Assembly: GCA_947034895.1 (NCBI GenBank) | Contig: OX344763.1 | Location: 46,623,025-46,687,024 of the forward strand | Length of the DNA stretch: 64,000 nucleotides | Source: Rhytidiadelphus loreus | Lineage: Eukaryota > Streptophyta > Bryopsida > Hypnales > Hylocomiaceae | Reading direction: 5' to 3' | In this document: positions 1 through 13,589 of the stretch, one piece after another | How the letters are laid out: every line of letters begins with the position of its first letter | How positions within the stretch are numbered: the stretch's first letter is position 1 | Program-made: the position numbers and the translations under genes | The notes under the pieces: model-generated | What the model was told of the DNA's origin: nothing | Database searches by the model: none | The model's input: only the letters and a program-made list of their open reading frames with translations

Positions 1-1560
1 AATTTCGATTCAATGCAAAGTGTGATGAAAATGACGCGATTCTAGCCCCTCAATTCCAATGTGCATGAGAGTGCAAGATTTTTTCCAAGTAAATATTTTG
101 CGAAACTTAACCCACTGATTGGTGACCCCTGATTGAGACATTGAGTGGTAGTACCTTAGTACCAGCCACTCTGGTTCCAACTTAGGCTATGACATTGACT
201 AAGAAAGGAAGGAAGGATCCTGTGATTCCTGAAGCCTCAACTGCAAGACAATCTAAGCCGTAATATCATTCTCGATCCATATTAGGTGAGAGCACATGGT
301 GCGCCTTTGAAGTTGGTAGCAATTCAGTGCATCCGTCTCCAAAAGCTGCAAGTGTTCTTCCGTCCGTCCAATCGCTTACTTCAATTCTCTCTCATGCAGA
401 GCTAGGTCCGTCAGCAACTTACAGCAGCAGTGGCCTGAAATGGATTGCCCACCTCGGCTGCCCGCCGATGCAGTGCAGTGCAGAGCAGTGCAGAGCAGAG
501 CAGATCGGGAGTTTTGTTTTGTGAAAAAAATAGCTTAAGCCTACTACTGACTGACTGATCGAGGTGGGAGAGCATTCACTTGCTGCATTCCAGTTCCAGA
601 GGACGGGACGGGAAGAATCGCTAGAATCGGATCTGGGCTGCCAACACTCGCATATGCACAGCACAGGATCGTGTGCACAGAATCGGGTGTGCACATGCCT
701 GGGGGAAGAGCCGAGCCAAGCCAAGCGTAGCCTGCCCTCGTCCAAACCGGCCTCCACACCGAGTTTCGGGAGAAGCAGAAGGTGAGGAACCACGAAACCG
801 ACACTAATGGCTACGTCTGTGCCTAATTACTATTAATAGAATATAATGTTCAATCTTCGTATTTTTCTCCTTGGCAAGTGAAAGGAGATTCCAATGCACC
901 AGAGAACGCGACATTTGGATACTGGATGCAAAAGTTATGCGTTCTACATAAAAAGCGTTTCATCCACATAGGTACATAACTGATTTGGGAGATGTACACA
1001 TAGCAAGGATGGCGATTGAGGATCATTGGCGCATTGGGAGGTGCCCACTGTATGTACCCCAAACTAACAAACAAAGAAAAATGACACTTACAATAGGCCT
1101 GGTTTATATGTGGGGTTGGATTGAAGGCCGGACCGAACTCTTCAAGTTTCAACCAATAGGATCACCGAATTCTTCCATTTGAGCCAAGCTGAAACTACAA
1201 CTCACCCTACGTATTATCTTAGGTGACATAGTTTTGGCACATAACCTTCCATCCCCAAGGAAGAAATCGGGACGAGCTTTGGGGTGGCCCGAAGTCCCAT
1301 CTAGGGTTAGATTGGGCTCTATATGGAATTGGGGCATGTATCATAATCCTATGTAATTTGGAGACACTTAAATGTGCAACAACATGACATAGTGTACATG
1401 AAGGTCATATTTGGCAAAGAGGTGCCGAAATGGAATTTCCACATCAATTTTTTTGACAAATCCATACACCTAGCACCAATCACTATATATTGTGTGCTAC
1501 TTTTTTTTACTAAAACGACTAAAATTTATGTTGAATTTGACCTTCATGTAGGGTAGTGTT
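1..1560. other. Less repetitive leader region, no gene supported
   Basis: I see no recognisable coding region here. The stretch at about 400-790 is richer in G+C than the sequence to its right and holds short overlapping open frames on both strands without family resemblance. A simple GCAGA/GCAGT repeat lies at about 468-502. A GTGAGG that could serve as a splice donor follows an open stretch near 781. It could be the edge of a gene lying to the left, but nothing proves this. Confidence 0.4.
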
Positions 1561-2774
1561 TGTATTAGGTGCAATTTTGGTTTTGCATATATTTATTTTA
1601 TCCATGGTGATTGAAAGACCTTAATTGGAGTGATTGGAAAGAGGCATTGGAATTGCTTCCTTCCACACTTTGTGACTCTAGTTGTGAACTATAGGATCTG
1701 AGTTCAACAATAGGAACAACCTCTCAGTCCAGATACAATTGTTGGGTCCAACGGCTCACCAACAAGTTTTTCAAATGCTTAGTAATCAACATTTATATAA
1801 GCATACAGAAAATATTCCTTAGGAATACCTCATCAATTGAAAATTCTTGAATAGTAAAATCTCTCTTGTTCATTTTGACACCAAGAATTTGGTATCATTC
1901 AGCTTCTAAATCTTTGTTAACATGTTGGAAGATGAGTATACAATATATGGAAAAAATTAATCCAAAAGAAATTTGGATTCATTTTTTAAATAAATAAGAG
2001 GTTACACAATGGGAAAAACAAAAATCATACAGATATTTGAGAAATGTCAATTCCAAAGAGTAGAGTATTCTAATAAATAGCATATATCTTAAACTTTTGA
2101 ACATTGAATTCAAAAAAGAACTTTATATGATATTTTTGACCCTATTGCTCACAAAATAAAACCCTTTGTAACTTCCCTTCATTTATTAAATGCTAAAGGT
2201 TCATATTTTTTTGTGTAAATATTAATCTATCCAATAAAATAAAAATAATTGAAATTTAAAAATAAATACATTGAGATGTCTAATTTGAAATTATGTGGAG
2301 CATGATCACATGAAGCTACCATAAAGATTTCATGTTAAAATTTAAAAATATGAGGTCAACTTGAGTTGGTTCAAGAGCCCAAAGTAAAGTCTAAAAAACT
2401 TAATGAATTTTAAAGTAATTCCATATTCATCTAGTGTATCATACAATCTCTTAAAAAGAACTTTGATTTTACATGATGACAAATGTATTGTATTAGAAGA
2501 AAAATTATATTGACATCAATTATGAATCTTGTTAAGTACATAAATGATTAACTATACAAAACCAACATCAATAGAGATAAATAATGTGATGAGACGAATG
2601 TAATACATTGTTTTTATTAGAACTACCGCAGCTGTAGGAAAAGGTGGGCACATTCATGCCAAATACATAATTGAAGTTAAAAAAGTAGATTCTGCACTTT
2701 ATGAATTAATTCAAGGAAAATTGGCATTAAATTTCAAAAGTATTTAAAATATTCAGCATGTACCTCTAACAACT
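1561..2774. other. AT-rich intergenic DNA
   Basis: Very AT-rich sequence dense in stops, with no gene, RNA or clear transposon end that I could recognise. Confidence 0.5.
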
Positions 2775-3790
2775 TTAGAGGCCACTTGTTCACTGTGTTA
2801 CATTATGAGAAGACAAGATTTTTATACAAGTGGTGTGGTAGGAGGTAAAATAACCCATGTGGTATATGTAAATTAGGATTAGTACAAATTTAACTACACG
2901 TAAGGTAGTATGCTCTAAAAGCAACCATTATAGAACTAGTCCGCCTTTTTCATAGGCTTATGTGGACAGAATTATTTTTAGATCATTTTTCAGAGAAAGA
3001 AAAATGGATGTGGAAACTAACACAAGTGGTTTTATATTTTTCCAAGCATTTTTGAATTACTTATAAATTTTCAAAGATTCACGGCATAGGCACCTATTTG
3101 TGACCATAGGTCTCCCAAAATCTGTTCACTTGCAATTTGTAAACAGACGTGCAGAAATCAAAGGCAATGATTGGCTCTTGCAATAGAAAAATAATTTTTT
3201 TTCAATGCATTCAATTGCTTGAGTGGTCCATTTAAGGATCAACTCGTCTCCATTCTTCACCCCCCCAAATAGGGGCGGTTTGAAGAAGGCGGGCGCTTTT
3301 AGAGCATACTACCTTAGTTAAATCAAAAGAAGAAATTGGATTCAAAATAGAATTTCAGACCTCATCTAGGCAATGTAAAATTTCTTTTTATCAAAAAACC
3401 TTTAACTAAATAAATGTGTAAAATTAAACTAAATTTTATTTCCAAAAATCCGATCAAAAGTTATAGACAGAGCCTATTGAAGGGTTGGAAGGGTCATTTT
3501 CTTTTATATTTTCTCTCTAAATGTTGTGCATAACTTATTTTTTGAGCTTCAAAATCACAAATGGGTTTTGGAAGAAGAAATTTAACTTGATTTGTCAATT
3601 TTTCTTAGTTCAAAGTTTTTTGAAAAAAATTATTCTACTATGTCAAAATGAGGACTGAAATTCTACTTTGAACTTAATTCCTACGTTTTGACAATGAGTG
3701 GTCAAGCTCTCATCTTCAGATTATCCCATATCTTTTGAGGATTAATAATAGATAATGGATTTCATTATAAAGACAATCTATCTACACTTC
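2775..3790. repeat. Foldback repeat family A, copy 1
   Basis: This stretch shares ordered blocks with 20990-21960, 26690-27265 and (reversed) 56405-56870. It starts with a block around GAAGACAAGATTTTTATACA and continues with a region reading 'aatttcagacctcat'. It has partly inverted arms (about 3330-3440 against 3535-3700) and ends with a block around CAATGAGTGGTCAAGCTCTC and a TTTGAGGATT end. The arms are more diverged than in the other copies. A TA-flanked MITE (2903-3314) is inserted in its left part. It has no coding capacity. Confidence 0.6.
2903..3314. mobile_element. TA-flanked MITE (mariner-like termini)
   Basis: The ends are inverted repeats of about 20 bp: left AGGTAGTATGCTCTAAAAGC, and the reverse complement of the right end begins identically. 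TA lies on both sides (2901-2902 and 3315-3316), as expected for Tc1/mariner insertion. The surrounding foldback repeat is continuous across it when compared with the copy near 21140-21180, which lacks the insertion. It is 412 bp long and has no ORF. The superfamily assignment rests only on the TA and the length. Confidence 0.65.
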
Positions 3791-5131
3791 AATATCACTA
3801 TAATATTAAGGAAGCTATCCTTTCATAGTACCATCAAAATGTTTATTGATGGGAGATGGTCAAATGACACATTGGTATTGGTAATTTACAATATTTGTGA
3901 TTGAAGTGGGCTTAATTTTGTCTCTATTTTGGACTTTTAGGATAAATTAGAATTTTTCTGTTTATCAACAACTTGGCCATTTAATTCTTGTTGACTTCGA
4001 CAAATTCTCTTCTTTAAATTATTTTTTTTGACTTTCTCCAGAATAATTATTTTCCACCGACTTCCCTACACCTACGGTAATGTAACATAACCAAATAGAA
4101 GTACAAGCATGATGTTATTGCTTTCTCATGGTACTTTAAATGAGTGGGGATGCTATTGCCTTCTAAAACTGAAAATGTCTTTAGTCATAAAGTGCTTTAT
4201 TAACTCCTAGTGGTCCATGCGTTTTTTGTCATTGCATTAGATATACAAGACTTAGACAAAAAAAATTGAAGTTTTTTTTATAAAATATTATTTAATTACA
4301 CTAAGATAATGCACCTAATTGCAACTTGTTTCTGAATTTGTCACCTTCAAATTCTTTTTTTAAAGTATAATTTGCACAAAAAAATTACCTAAATTAGAAT
4401 ATGTATTAGCATAAATGTTGAATTTTGACCGAAATTAAGGTTAGAATGAAAAATATTATTTTGTAATTTAGATTTGAAAATCAATTTTGAAGAGGAAAAT
4501 GTAAATGAAATACATTCAATTGTGTTATTTGGATTTTAGCACATAGAGCTTTAAATTGCAATATCTCATTGAATTTTTGGATCGTCTCAAAGTTTTGAAA
4601 TAGAGTGGAAGTATAACTTATGAGGCTTTGTTTTTCAAGTGTAAATCAAAATTAGATGCTTTCAAAGTTGTAATCAAGTTTGACCTAGGGACATTCACTT
4701 TTAGGATGTAGGGACCTTAAGGGCATTACGTACATCAATTTTGATACTTTAAAAATTCATAATTTATTCAATCAGTGCTAAAAATATATATACTAAAGAG
4801 AACTTGAATCTTCCAATTTGACTCTAAACAATTACTATAATTACTTAGATAATTATTTCAATAATTTAATACTAAAAACCATTTTCCGATACTTATTAAG
4901 ACATGTTTAACTCCTAAATGCCCAAGGCTATTTTTGAGTTTATTCAGGAATTTGCTCTAAATTGAACAAAAAGCCAATAGTTTGATAAGTTTTTATCAAT
5001 TTTTTTGAATTGTAACCATACAAATTCAAACTAGACATGTTAGTAGGATGCTAAATCCATCCTATGAAGTGGGCCTTGGAAGGCAAATTTTGTATTCTAC
5101 GAAATAATTGTAAAAAGGAAAAGCCCCCTAT
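3791..5131. other. AT-rich intergenic DNA
   Basis: No gene is recognised. The sequence is AT-rich, with stops in all frames. Confidence 0.5.
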
Positions 5132-5409
5132 CATTACAAAAAAATTCAGGTAAAGGGAGGGCTGTTTCAGGCCTGTTCCCTACTCTAGGAACAATAAGAA
5201 TTTTTAAATATTAAAATTTATTTTAAATTTTAAATTTAAATTTTTTAATTAAAAATTCATTTTAAAATTATTAATTAATTAATACCAATTGATGTGGCAC
5301 AGTCGCAGCCACGTCAAATCCCTGTTGTGGTACAGTTCCTAGCATTCCCCGTTGTTCGGGAATGTTTAAGAACTCACAATCTTGTTTTGGCTTGAAAAAT
5401 CTTCTAATG
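5132..5409. mobile_element. CATTAG-family MITE, copy 1
   Basis: Ends are CATTAC... and ...CTAATG. A GC-rich left head contains AGGGCTGTTTCAGGCCTGTT, the core is AT-only, and a subterminal palindrome (GTGGCACAGTCGCAGCCACG) lies near 5294. The same layout recurs at 27580-27841, 29206-29496, 48521-48800 and 50687-50945. It is non-coding. No target duplication is obvious, so its superfamily is left open. Confidence 0.6.
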
Positions 5410-8400
5410 TTTGTGTTGTATTAAGTTTGTGTTTGTCACCTCTCCTAGCTAATTAGGGGCCTTTGATTGCAAATATAAATTCAAAATTTGTAAATTTTTT
5501 CATCTTTGGCAAATTTTAAAAAATTGTATTTTCCAAGGGTAAATTCACTCTATAAGGGCCCAGTTTGTAGGATGGGTTTTAGCATCTAGCAACATATTAG
5601 AGATCATATGGGAAAAGAAAATACAATGTCATCATGGAACAAGGGGGGCTTTATTTATTTTTTCCTTTTTCCTTTTAAACAATAAGGGGGCCTTTGACTT
5701 GGGTACATGATAAACATTAGTGATAGCATCAATTTTCATCCACCCAATTTAGATTAACCCTCAAAGGACAATGGAGTGACCTTGGAAATCATCCTTTTTC
5801 ATTACCATATGAATCAATGGCTTAAGAAATAGCAAAAGCACTCATTGGAAGTCAAACTATTATAGAAAACCTCCCCTTTTCACAACAAAATTCCGAGGAT
5901 GAATAGTTGAACTTTTGGCCTACTACAAGGGTTCCCTGTCATCCATTGGATGCCAACATCCTCCTCAACGATTAAGGCTTAAATACAAAAAAATGTTCAA
6001 ATCAATCTTGTAAAGCGGGCTAATATGCCATTTGGGTACAGAATCGAGAAATCCTTAATGAAAGGAGCTACTGGATTAGGTATCTTGTAGACAACTCAGA
6101 GTAACTTTCTACCAGTAACATAGTAAGTTACCTTTTGTGATTTGTGAACTGAAGACACGGATTAGAGCATGACAGTGTTTGGAATTTTTTTTAACCGTTT
6201 TTTTTGTCACCAAGTGATGATTTCAAATTGCAACCGTGTTTTTTTCCAAATTCCACTAGCTAACAATGAACTAAGCAGTGGTTCTCCCGGGGGTTCTCCA
6301 TGGATATTGAAGCCTTGGCTTCTTTTTGTACTAGCAAAATTTGTCAAAATCAGACCACTCTAGTTTCATCCCTTTAAAAATTGACCTATGCAGTGAAGCC
6401 AACAAGAGGGACATTGGTCCAAAAAAATAAACATTGTTGGAATATGATATCCAACAATTGCAAATAGTGTTGGTAGCACTAAGGTATGATAGGGTGTGTC
6501 ATGCTCTAAAAGCATCCTTTAATATAAAGGTACATATTGCACTCATTTGTACACCATTGATGTACAAATAGAGTGTACTTTTCAAAAGGGTGGATGCTTT
6601 TAGTGATCACTTTCGTTTCCTCTTCAAAACATTTGTAACAAATTCCACAAAGTTCCACAAATTATAAAACGACTTGAGTTAGACGTTAATATCATTTTTC
6701 TTTCAATGAATATTTACCAAAAAATATTTCAAAATGACAAATTCCTTAAATCACTTGGTAAAATGACGCTTTTAAAGTCCCTTGCCTTGTAATGACCATC
6801 TTTACTCCCATCATAGTGGTTATATTGATGAGGTGTCATATTGTGGAATTAGCATGCATTTGTCACATTAAGGAGGCAATTGAAAATGAAGTTTAAAAAT
6901 TCAATGTCAATGTATTTCAAATTTCAAAAATGTGTAAATGATTACTATTTGATACTAGCATACAACATAATACTAGTAATAGTACACATTACACAATACA
7001 TAATAAACTATTGATACAAAGTACAATACTAAGATACAAATACAATATATGATATAAATATAAAAATACATAAAAATACAAATAAAATATAATAAAAAAA
7101 TATAGTATAATATACAATATAAGTGATGTACAAACTTGTTTTTTTCTATATATTATCCAAGATATTATCACATTTGTTCATCTACTAAGGTTACATTAGT
7201 CAATGTGATAGTCAAAGTGTTGACTTTAATTTTTGACTAGGAATGTTTGTTTCCAAGAGTCTTATTAAAGTAAAGATTTTTTTATATTGAAGGATGTCAT
7301 ATAAAGGGAGGTAGGAGTACATCTAGCATTAGTATAAACTTGAGCCACATCCCAAGTTTCTAAGTGAGAATCTACAAACTTTGAAGACACCTCATTAATA
7401 CTTGAAGATTTTTTTAACCTGCACATATAGTATAAGGTTTAAAGTTGTACCATTTTTTAAATAGGAATTTAACTCTACAAGCATAGGGGGGTCAAGAGAA
7501 ATTGTCAACAACAACTTTTTTGCAACATTGACCAAAATTGAAAAAGAAGAGTTTAAGAAAAGATCTTCAACCTTACACAAGTATAGAATACCAATCATAA
7601 CATTATTGACCAACATGATTGGGGCTTTTCTTTTGCTCCTCTAAATGAAAGAAGCCCCCAAGAGAATGATTCATGATGGAGATTCCCTAATGGCTCTTGA
7701 TTTAAACTTAACTAGTTACAAGGTATTTAGGGAAGGATGATCCCTTTTGGTAGCCTAGGAATATAGGGGAAGGAAAAATGTAGTTTTACAATGTTACATC
7801 ATGGAAACGTGTGAAAAAAATTTAGTCCATTTGACAATGTGGATTGCAAGATTATAATGCTTCAAGTGAAAGAAAAAGATTTTTCAATCTTACTAGATAG
7901 AGCCAATAGACTTAAAGCCTTCTAGAAGTCAAATTTAGTGTTCTACTTGCGATTGAGCCTTTGCAACATTGCACCATTGAATCATACAGAATCTATATCC
8001 ATTATCAACCATCTTTTAGATTGTATACCAATCTACAACCTTTCAACATTTCAACCTCTAAAATGTTAGAGGGATGTAGATAGGAATACATTTGGCTAGA
8101 AGACAAACCACAATGGATATGCCTACCTTACACATGACCTTACATCTTATAAGGCCTATGTATGCAAAATTAAAATTAAGCAAATAAGGGGGGTACTTTA
8201 TTCTAAAATCACCTTTTAATTTGAGGAAGTCAAATAAACCGGCAATTCAATAATCTCTTGTGTATAAAGGACTTTAAAAAAACTCTAAATGGTAAAAACA
8301 TAGAGCCAAACATTTAGAATATGTGGATTTATTTCAAAATCTTGTACATTGTAGATTGTAAGATTATAGCTTTTGAAGTTAAAAGATAATATTTTCTATT

Positions 8401-8752
8401 GCTATGTCCAATAAGATTAGCATAGTTTGACTACTTTTAAAGTTAGATTTTTTTATTAAATATATTTTTTCTTTAGATCGCATATTATACCATGTTATTT
8501 ACATATTTGCCAAATTTTAAAAGTAAATGAGAGTTTTTGTACAAGTTGTTTGAAGCTACTTGAACTACTCAAAGATTTTCAAGAAATTTAACATATGGTC
8601 CGGAAAACTAATTATATATTTTTTATTTGGTACATGTCTACACCTTGTATCAATTTTTTTGAATAGATTCATTCAAAATTGATTTTGTGAGAACCTACCC
8701 AAATTTTTAATTGTCTATTCAACAAACAATTGGTCCCTTAGGGTTTAATCCC
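5410..8752. other. AT-rich intergenic DNA with repeat fragments
   Basis: No gene is seen. At 6500-6611 a short inverted-repeat element is listed separately. The stretch at about 6950-7180 is almost pure A/T. Short matches to the left parts of the TTAA-family elements (wording around 'gtggattgcaagat' near 7845 and 'gattgtaagat' near 8350) suggest old fragments. Confidence 0.5.
6500..6611. mobile_element. Small inverted-repeat MITE
   Basis: The left end CATGCTCTAAAAGCATCC pairs with the right end GGATGCTTTTAGTGATCA. An inner inverted pair (TGTACA...TGTACA) adds to the hairpin. The ATGCTCTAAAAGC core is the same as in the TIR of the MITE at 2903-3314, so the two are probably related. Boundaries are approximate. 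Confidence 0.45.
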
Positions 8753-9282
8753 TTAACCTCTAAGCGCTCGAGCGTCCATTTTATGGTTGCTGCCCTACTT
8801 CGGGCATAATTTTCTTTTTTCAATTTTTTTTTCAATTTTCTTAAAAGATTGAATTGTCTTTCAATATGTATATTCAAAACTAAGATTGCTACGGTCAAAC
8901 AAAAATTATAAGAGATATAGCACAAGGAGTCTAGAATTGGCTAGTATTGAAAAACTTACTATTTGGAGAAAGTGTTGATGTTCTCATTACTAAATCTTGT
9001 GCATTTTTTCACAAATCAATAGAAACCACAATTTTGACCAATCAAAAAGAAATTCAAATGCTAAAGACAGAAATTGTATTTTTGATGAATTTTTGAAGTT
9101 ATATCTTCAAAATTCATTTGAAGAGAATCTAAAAATAATTTTAAAATTTTGACTGTACGGATACTTTCTACTTTTCATGCTTCACATTATCTTCTTTGAT
9201 GAAAACTTCAAAAAAGTTATAGAACTTATATTTTATAATACATTTGTGTTTTGTTCAAACCCCTTCAGCTTTTAGGGGTTAA
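8753..9282. mobile_element. TTAA-bounded element, subfamily 1, copy 1
   Basis: TTAA lies at both ends (8753-8756 and 9279-9282). The left end reads TTAACCTCTAAGCGCTCGAG and the right end CTTTTAGGGGTTAA, an inverted repeat of the CCCCTAA type. The 522 bp interior is nearly identical to 49517-50061 over its whole length. It is non-coding. TTAA targets with termini starting CCY are the hallmark of piggyBac transposons; that this is a piggyBac derivative is inference. Confidence 0.65.
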
Positions 9283-11402
9283 AAGTAAGGCTTTGAACAT
9301 TGGATGAGCACAAACAAGCTCAAGCCTACAAATGTTGGTTTCTTCATCTTTCTTGTTTAAAGATTCTTATATTTGTTTTCTAATATTTGAACAAAATAAG
9401 TTGAAAGACTTTAATGTAAAAACATCTACAATTCAAATAGTACATATGTTTTTCACTTCAAAAATTATTTTATTAAGTGCAAAAAATGGCCTTCAAAATC
9501 AACTTGAACGAATAAGTAAAACATAAATCTCTTTAAAATTTTGTAATTAAAACTTGATTTTTTTAACTTAGAGAGACTAGAGTGGAGTGAAATTTATGAA
9601 TACTCAATCTAAAATTGATTCTAAAAGGAATCTTTATTTTTTAGTTAATTTTTTTTTATTAATAATGATTGATAAGTGCAAAAGTAGGTCCAAGCACATA
9701 TTTGATCTACAAATCATATTTTATAAATTTTCTTTAAAAGTCATCATTACATTAGTTTGAGTGGTTAATCTAAATTGATATAAAATACAATGTAATCCAA
9801 TGGCATAAGTGAATTTAAAAAGACAAAGATACATTCAATTACTAAGCTACGATTGCATATGGAAATTGTTGTATTTCATAAAGATATTTGAATAGACACT
9901 AAGGTAACTGTACCTAATTGTCATCTATTTGCAAAATTATTCCATCTAGATTTTTGCCTAAAACGTAAGCCCTTTACACATAAGAATCTAGGGTCTATCT
10001 ATTTTCAACATTTTTTGAAATTCATACAGTTTATTCATATAGTGTCAAAAAATACATGCAAAGAGAATTAAGAATATTTTTCTTTCAACAAGAGCATTTG
10101 TTGAACAACTTTTTACAAGAGCATAAATATTCTATAAGATTTTTTAGTTTTCTTAAATTTGACATCTATTTTAGAATTTTGTTTTGTTGATCCTAATCAC
10201 TAAGTATTGTAGTATTGGAAACCAAGCTCAAATATTTTTTTAGATGATTTTAGATGCAATAACACAACTTGAAATGTGACCCTAGAGCACCAAACTCTCA
10301 ATCTACTACTCTTTAGTCACATCGTTGCTAAAGTAGATCCTATTTGTGCTACTACTTATCAAATAGTATATACTTCAAAAACTCACCCCTCTCAAGAAGG
10401 GAATGTAATTCATGTATTAGTCCAGTTAACTATGGTCTGGGGTCTTAAGCAAACGATCTCTTCAACCATGCATTAGTAAAAACATGGGTAGTAGAAACTA
10501 GAGAAACGTGCTCCAAAATACCTACAACTAATCAACTTCTGTCATGTGGGGTATTCTTTCTAGTTTACTCAATCCATATTTCTACTAGTGATTTTGACCT
10601 TCCCATAGGGGAACTAAAGTTCTTTACATATACACAATTTCAAATATATCTCAATAATCTATATATAGTAATCTAAAAGTAGCACAAATAGTTGCATGAC
10701 AAAAATAGAATCTTTTACCTTAGAATTACTTTATCCAATGTACATTTTATTCTTTTCAAACCCCTTCCCGGGATTAATCTTTAATCCTTGAGTGCCTAAA
10801 GCAAATTCAATGAAATCCAGACCATTTCAACTTCAATCTGCTCAAACTTTCTCTTAAAAAGAGATTCACATAATCCAGCCGTACTGATTGGTAGTCAAGA
10901 GAGACCTAGAGGTGTGGAGAAAAAGACGCATCTTTTGACCGTACTACTCAAAAGATTATAGTAGTCAAACAATAATGTTTTTCAAAATGGAGAGGCCAGA
11001 TTTTGGCCTTTGGGGCGCTCATATCATTATGTATTTTGCTCTTGAAATACAACATATGTACTAAAATATGGGAAGACATACATCGTTGGCTTGATAATTC
11101 AACAACTAGAATTTTCATTTTTTATTAATTATAGTAGTATAGTGTATAACATCATGGTATAAACCAAAATTACCATGTCATATTAAAATTCAAAATTAGC
11201 AACCATGGTTATAGGTTTAAAGTTCAAATATAGAAATTTATTAATACTTCAAATTTTCCAATTGGAGTAGAAACTACTCTTCATTTCAGTAGTTGGAATC
11301 AAATTTAAAAAATACCATGTTTATGAATTCACAACAAGCATAAATAGCAAGAAATGTCTAAAATACACTAAAGGGTGATCAAAGGATTAAGCATCTTCTT
11401 CT
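9283..11402. other. AT-rich intergenic DNA
   Basis: No gene is recognised. A possible CACTA-like MITE (10471-10590) is listed separately. Near 10760 a stretch reading CAAACCCCTTCCCGGGATTA resembles a decayed right end of TTAA subfamily 1. Confidence 0.45.
10471..10590. mobile_element. Possible small CACTA-like MITE
   Basis: The left end CATTAGTAAAAACATGGGT matches 16 of 19 positions of the right end read on the other strand, CACTAGTAGAAATATGGAT. The flanks ATG and ATT agree at two of three positions. It is weaker than the CACTA copies at 35158-35298 and 53253-53468. Confidence 0.35.
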
Positions 11403-12206
11403 TTAATCCCTAAAGTTCCTTGACTATGTTTTTACCAAAAACACTCCAAAACTGCCATTTCTTCTACAAGTACCAAATTTTAGAAAAATAAATAAATTTT
11501 GGACACACATAACTGTAGGATCTTGTAGTACTCTGGTTTGAGAAGATGTGGAAAAAATTTCAGAAATTTCCACCATGTGGATTGCAAGATATTAGCATTT
11601 GAAATGACAAAAATCCTTTGGGGGCCTTGCAAAAAACAAGGCAGCTGCACTTCACAAGGTCACATTTGTAAGAAAAATGGTCCATGTTGTTGGTTCTTCT
11701 TTGGATTAATTCTTCAACACAAGTTGGCTTTATGCTTGAAAATTTTCAAATCATTTGGAATTGTACAACATATAGAAAAAAGATAGTAAGTAGAAAGAAG
11801 TAGAGTATGATTTAAAATACAAAATTGTTAAAATTTTAGAGTAGTAAATCCATAACTATTTGCAAACTAGAACCCCTCAAAACTTTCATCTCATTAATCA
11901 AAATGGAATGATTGAAATCTTTCCATGTATATGTAAATCTTGAATACCCATTTCAAATTTTTGTTTATGAAAAAATCGATTTTTCTCATTTGCCCGCATT
12001 GCTTGGTTGAGGAAAAGAACTACATATCATACACAATAACTTTTTAACCATGTAGCCAAAAGTTATGAAAATTGTTGGGCTTAAAAGAAAAAACTCATTC
12101 CATGTTGTTTGAAATTTTCAAATAAAAAAATAAAAATTCCATTCGTAGTGAGCTACCCAAAATTGTTGTGTTGCCAGAAAACGTGATTTGATCCTTTAGG
12201 GGTTAA
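11403..12206. mobile_element. TTAA-bounded element, subfamily 2, copy 1
   Basis: TTAA lies at 11403-11406 and 12203-12206. The left end reads TTAATCCCTAAAGTTCCTTG and the right end GATCCTTTAGGGGTTAA. The interior is clearly homologous to 57692-58638 and 62597-63544: it shares the blocks around AAAACTGCCATTTCTTC, GTGGAAAAAATTTCAGAAAT and ACATATAGAAAAAAGATAGT. It has no meaningful ORF; the 82-codon frame at 11538-11786 is chance. Confidence 0.65.
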
Positions 12207-12299
12207 AAAATTCAATAATTCTATGAAAAAGAATTTACAATACTATTTACAATACAATAAAAAATTGAATGAGATTATTATTTTTCATCCTACAATCAT

Positions 12300-13260
12300 C
12301 CTAAAGGACACTTTAGTGTCCGCAGCAGCGTTAAAGGGTTAACCTTGTGATTATTAACGCGGCCGCCTCCATGGCCGCGTCGGCGCGGTAGCGCACGTCC
12401 GCGTCCCCACGTGACGGTGCCGTCGGCCTTCGGCTGAGTGGGCGCAGGCAAGGCAGGCAGAGTCCGAACGGAAGGGAGGTGGGCAGCCAGCCCTGGCAGG
12501 CTGGCTCGCCCTGCAGGCAGGCAGGCAGGCAGAAGAGAGGCCGCAGTGAGGCAGTCCGATTGCGTTTTCCAATTTGCAATCCCGTCGTGTAAGTAATTTC
12601 GCAATGCATGCTGTCATGTAGGCGGGGGCGCCATGGCATTATTCTGCCGTAGCCTGCCTGCTCGCCTGCTTGCGCAATCCGTCCCCTCCGCCGGATTTGT
12701 GCAGCTTTTTGGTCGTCCGCGCAAGATGGGAGCCAGCCAGGGCGTCCACGGCGCTTTGCCAGGTCGAACGCGCTCTCTCTCGCTCTTTTTCACCCTCAAT
12801 CTCCCCCTCAATTTCCTTTTGGAGTCCGTTACTCACATCATCATCACCACCATCGTCATCACCACCCCTCCACTGGTGTGAGCGATGGATGCGCATGCGG
12901 CCACAGCTAGCGTGGGCCATCCTTCAATCCCGGCCGGGCTGTTTTGATCACATCCATGCGTCGTCGACTGCCATTCCCCTTAAATACCCACCTCCTCCCG
13001 CCCCATTTGCATCCTTTCTCTTCTCTTCTCTTCTCTTCTCTTCATGGTCCTCTTCCTCTTCTCCCGAGCGAGCTCGCCACTTGAGCTCCTGGAGACTCAC
13101 CTCGCATTCAATTGCGGTGACCCCGGTAGCTTCAGAATCGGCCGCCGTGTCCCTTCAGTCGATTAGCATCGGGAGAATTGGGGGTGGGGCAGGGATGGGG
13201 ACCGTACCTCGGGTGTCCGTCCCTGTGAATTTGTTTACACTGTAGAGATGATATATTCCA
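12300..13260 (+). promoter_or_regulatory. GC-rich, CT-rich promoter-like region upstream of miRNA hairpins
   Basis: Base composition changes sharply here to GC-rich, with GGCAGGCAGG runs, a GCCAGCC...GGCTGGC hairpin near 12487-12512, and many CpGs. A CTTCT pyrimidine repeat lies at about 13016-13042, and a possible TATA-like CCTTAAATACC near 12978. The overlapping ORFs on both strands (up to 191 codons) are low complexity and match no family. I read this as promoter and leader of the transcript that carries the two hairpins at 13590 and 13814; that is inference. Confidence 0.35.
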
Positions 13261-13589
13261 GTAGTACACTACCCGGGATTGGCTTTGGCCATGAAGGATT
13301 TTTATTGCCCATGTTGTCCACGGGATTCAATCCTTTCTGCTGTGACATTCAAGTCGGGTTTATGGTGCTGCCATCAGTTCCGGTTCATTGCACTTGTAGA
13401 CTGTCAGAAACGTAGAATCGTCCACGATAACGCAATAGCCTCATCCTGTTTTCTCCTTTGCCATCGTTCAACTTGGAGCCTGTTCTTGCGATCTCTTCCT
13501 TTGAGCTCCTGGAATTTTTGTCTTGAATCTGGTCTATGGTGCACTGTCGTGATGATTTTCTTCATTGGGTTCGCAAGTCGCACTGAACT

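Noticed and set aside
12296..13245. Overlapping ORFs of 65-191 codons on both strands
   Set aside because: They arise from GC-rich low-complexity sequence, overlap each other in several frames and have no recognisable domain.
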